DNA from: JAKPQD01 sp029572965
Lineage (GTDB): Bacteria; Bacteroidota; Bacteroidia; Bacteroidales; DTGW01
Length of the DNA: 8,033 bases
Direction: 5' to 3'
Assembly (NCBI GenBank): GCA_035374585.1
Contig: DAOSPF010000109.1
Span: forward strand, 1 to 8,033
Position numbers and translations under genes: made by a program. Shown one piece after another: positions 6,447 through 8,033 of this stretch (position 1 is the stretch's first letter; every line of letters starts with the position of its first letter). The notes beneath the pieces were generated by a model. That model saw nothing but the letters and a program-made list of their open reading frames with translations. It did not search any database and was not told the origin of the DNA.

Positions 6447-7274
6447 ATGTCACAAGTTTCTCTTGCCGATATAACAAAACTCAGAACAGCTACCAGTGCT
6501 GGTATGATGGACTGTAAAAAAGCCCTTGAAGAAGCCGGTGGTGATTTTGAAAAAGCTGTTGAAATCATTCGTAAAAAAGGCCAGTTAGTAGCAAGCAAAC
6601 GAGCTGAACGTACTGCTACTGAAGGTGTTGTTTTGGCTGCTATTACTGCCGATGGCAAATTTGGTGCTGTTACTGCCCTTAACTGCGAAACAGATTTCGT
6701 TGCCAAAAATGCCGATTTTGTTGCTTTGGCACAAAAAATTAGCGATGCAGCTATCGCCAACAAACCTAAAGATGCTGATGCTTTGAAAGCTATTATTGTT
6801 GACGGCCGTTCGATAGCAGACCTTATCACCGAGCGTATTGGTGTTACTGGTGAGAAAATGGATTTAAGCTATTATGGCTTTATCCAGGCTGAAAAAGTTG
6901 TTGCTTACAATCATCCGGGTAACCAATTGGCTTGTGTTGTTGGGTTTAACAAAGATGCTGATGCTCAGGTTTTGAAAGATGTTGCCATGCAGGTTGCTGC
7001 TATGAACCCTGTTGCTGTTGATAAAGACTCTGTTTCAAAAGAAAAAATTGAAAAAGAGATGGAAATCGGTCGCGAAAAAGCACGTCTTGAAGGCAAACCT
7101 GAAAATATGATTGAGAAAATTGCTGAAGGTATGCTTAACAAATTCTACAAAGAAAGCACTTTGTTGAACCAAGAATTTATAAAAGATAACAAAAAGACAA
7201 TCCGTCAATACATCCAGGGTGTAGATAAAGATTTGAATGTTGTTGGTTTTAGCAGATGCGGTCTTAAAGACTAA
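6447..7274 (+). CDS. tsf: Translation elongation factor Ts (EF-Ts)
   Basis: EF-Ts is the nucleotide-exchange factor that releases GDP from EF-Tu in the cytoplasm. The 275-residue protein starts with the UBA-like domain and first signature (KLRTATSAGMMDCKKALEEA, 11-30). The core then has the EF-Tu-contacting TDFV (82-85) within LNCETDFVAKN, and the second half has HPGNQLACVVGF (156-167). The C-terminal part RQYIQGVDKDLNVVGFSR (253-270) is complete. The length is close to that of other bacterial EF-Ts proteins. The ATG lies 32 nt after rpsB with no separate promoter visible, so it depends on the operon transcript. A strong terminator follows 45 nt after the stop. Confidence 0.98.
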   Translation: MSQVSLADITKLRTATSAGMMDCKKALEEAGGDFEKAVEIIRKKGQLVASKRAERTATEGVVLAAITADGKFGAVTALNCETDFVAKNADFVALAQKISDAAIANKPKDADALKAIIVDGRSIADLITERIGVTGEKMDLSYYGFIQAEKVVAYNHPGNQLACVVGFNKDADAQVLKDVAMQVAAMNPVAVDKDSVSKEKIEKEMEIGREKARLEGKPENMIEKIAEGMLNKFYKESTLLNQEFIKDNKKTIRQYIQGVDKDLNVVGFSRCGLKD

Positions 7275-7319
7275 TTGGCTATACCGGACATTCATATATT
7301 TTACGGTTAATTATTTCAG

Positions 7320-7348
7320 AAAAGTCCGCCTCTATGGCGGACTTTTTT
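7320..7348 (+). terminator. Intrinsic terminator of the rplM-rpsI-rpsB-tsf operon
   Basis: AAAAGTCCGCC (7320-7330) pairs perfectly with GGCGGACTTTT (7336-7346) around the 5-nt loop TCTAT, giving an 11-bp stem with a G+C-rich core. The stem runs straight into a T-run (7343-7348). It lies 45 nt after the tsf stop. Confidence 0.95.
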
Positions 7349-7361
7349 ATTATTAGGCAAG

Positions 7362-7395
7362 AAAAAAACCTTCCAGGTTTTGAAAACCTGGAAGG
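7362..7395 (-). terminator. Near-perfect palindrome, probable minus-strand terminator or dispersed repeat
   Basis: CCTTCCAGGTTTT (7369-7381) and AAAACCTGGAAGG (7383-7395) are exact reverse complements, 13 bp each around a single central G. On the + strand it is preceded by seven A (7362-7368), which become a T-run after the stem on the minus strand. This is the intrinsic-terminator arrangement for transcripts arriving from the right. It would be a second, back-up stop behind the 7411-7446 hairpin, or it could be a copy of a dispersed palindromic repeat. Confidence 0.6.
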
Positions 7396-7410
7396 TAGAG
7401 GTACTGGTAT

Positions 7411-7446
7411 AAAAAACGCTTTGCTTTTCGGAAAAGCAAAGCGTTT
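7411..7446 (-). terminator. Intrinsic terminator of the minus-strand S74/T9SS gene
   Basis: AAACGCTTTGCTTTTC (7414-7429) and GAAAAGCAAAGCGTTT (7431-7446) are exact reverse complements, 16 bp each around one central G. The six A at 7411-7416 read as a T-run at the 3' side of the stem on the minus strand. The stem begins 14 nt after the stop of the gene at 7461-8033, the expected place for its terminator. On the + strand only three T follow, so action in that direction should be weaker. Confidence 0.85.
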
Positions 7447-7460
7447 CAACACTATTCAAA

Positions 7461-8033
7461 TTACTCAGTCAATATCATCCTTTTGGTGTCTATTTCCTTA
7501 CCATCGGCAATAAGAGAATATAAGTACATGCCAGGCCTTAACTCGGCTGCATGGACTGTAATACTTCCTTTGCCTGTTTGCAAATGGCCAAAGGTCTTTA
7601 TTTGCAAACCATTCATGTCGTAAACATTTAACATGGCATTTTGCACTGTTTCAGGTAAATAGTAAACAATCACGGTGGACTGGTTAAACGGGTTTGGGGC
7701 GTTTTGCCCCAGCGAAGCTATAACTGCGTTTGCAGATGCAATATCAGTATTTGCACTTTCCTTTTTACTTGAGGCTTTTTCATTTGATTTGCCCACCAGC
7801 TGGTCGATAACCTTCTGTTGCTCTTTGATAGCCTCCACCAGCACAGGGATAACTTTGGTATAATCAACAGCATAAATACCTGTAGAGTCGTCATAACTAA
7901 CAGCCTGTGGCAATACCTTTTGAAGGTCTTGTGCTATAAAGCCTACTTTGTTTTTGCCCAGTTTGCTTTGCAGGCTTTTGTCATTATTGTACATCTTTGC
8001 ATTATAATCAAACTTTACCCCTTTCATGGCTTT
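7461..8033 (-). CDS. Surface or secreted protein: S74 chaperone domain plus T9SS sorting domain (5' end outside window)
   Basis: The frame is open from the window edge to the TAA at 7461-7463, giving 190 residues of a larger protein. The visible N-terminal part is the end of a peptidase S74 / intramolecular chaperone domain as in endosialidase and tail-fibre proteins. It shows KGVKFDYN, KVGFIAQDLQKVLPQAV, YAVDYTKVIPVLVEAIKEQQ and a short coiled coil that normally drives trimer formation. A Ser/Lys/Asn/Ala-rich linker of about 30 residues follows. The last 80 residues are a type A T9SS sorting domain: LGQNAPNPFNQSTVIVYYLP, LNVYDMNGLQIKTF, then PGMYLYSLIADGKEIDTKRM near the end. The protein is therefore expected to cross the outer membrane by T9SS and stay at the surface or be released. 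The passenger part and the self-cleavage site, if any, lie off the right edge. The ATG at 8027 is internal to the domain and not a credible start. Confidence 0.88.
   Translation of the reverse strand, partial: KAMKGVKFDYNAKMYNNDKSLQSKLGKNKVGFIAQDLQKVLPQAVSYDDSTGIYAVDYTKVIPVLVEAIKEQQKVIDQLVGKSNEKASSKKESANTDIASANAVIASLGQNAPNPFNQSTVIVYYLPETVQNAMLNVYDMNGLQIKTFGHLQTGKGSITVHAAELRPGMYLYSLIADGKEIDTKRMILTE

Noticed and set aside
6416..6829. Open frame of 137 codons antisense to tsf
   Set aside because: It lies wholly opposite a conserved EF-Ts gene, has no recognisable protein features and is rich in Ala/Ser, as expected for the reverse reading of such a gene.
7362..7446. Two adjacent palindromes as the start of a CRISPR array or att site
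   Set aside because: The two palindromes differ in sequence, there is no repeated unit with spacers, and no cas or integrase gene is nearby.

Overview
The window looks like a chromosomal segment from a member of the Bacteroidota, probably Bacteroidales-like. Four observations point there: the gene order rplM-rpsI-rpsB-tsf, a promoter of the TTTG / TAnnTTTG type, near-absence of Shine-Dalgarno sequences, and a protein ending in a type IX secretion (T9SS) C-terminal sorting domain. No mobile element, tRNA, rRNA or CRISPR array is visible.

Layout from left to right. (1) The 3' half of a miaA-type tRNA dimethylallyltransferase gene enters on the + strand and ends at 455. (2) Three tightly packed genes run leftwards from 4370 to 467: a lipoprotein-type dipeptidyl-peptidase 5 (S9 family serine peptidase), a 133-residue four-helix membrane protein of unknown function, and a GT39-like membrane glycosyltransferase. 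Gaps of 13 and 9 nt suggest one transcript. The last gene converges on miaA with only 11 nt between stop codons. (3) A 225-nt divergent intergenic region carries a clear Bacteroidota promoter for the ribosomal operon. (4) The + strand operon rplM (L13), rpsI (S9), rpsB (S2), tsf (EF-Ts) spans 4596-7274. Its only long internal gap, 107 nt between rpsI and rpsB, can fold into a nested structure with a competing alternative hairpin. (5) A 186-nt convergent intergenic region holds three consecutive hairpins: a textbook terminator for the ribosomal operon, then two near-perfect palindromes whose T-runs face the other way. (6) The 3' end of a minus-strand gene encodes an S74 (endosialidase-type) chaperone domain followed by a T9SS sorting domain. 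It continues beyond the right edge.

How the genes work together: the ribosomal block is ordinary translation housekeeping. L13 and S9 are co-translated 5 nt apart, and S2 is paired with EF-Ts as in most bacteria. The DPP5 gene suggests a cell-envelope peptidase that trims oligopeptides to dipeptides. The two membrane genes behind it have no obvious functional link to it, and the glycosyltransferase gene is much richer in A+T in sampled lines. No clearly new multi-gene system is visible. The most promising undescribed element is the structured spacer upstream of rpsB, which is a candidate autoregulatory leader for S2/EF-Ts. The second is the pair of palindromes at 7362-7446.
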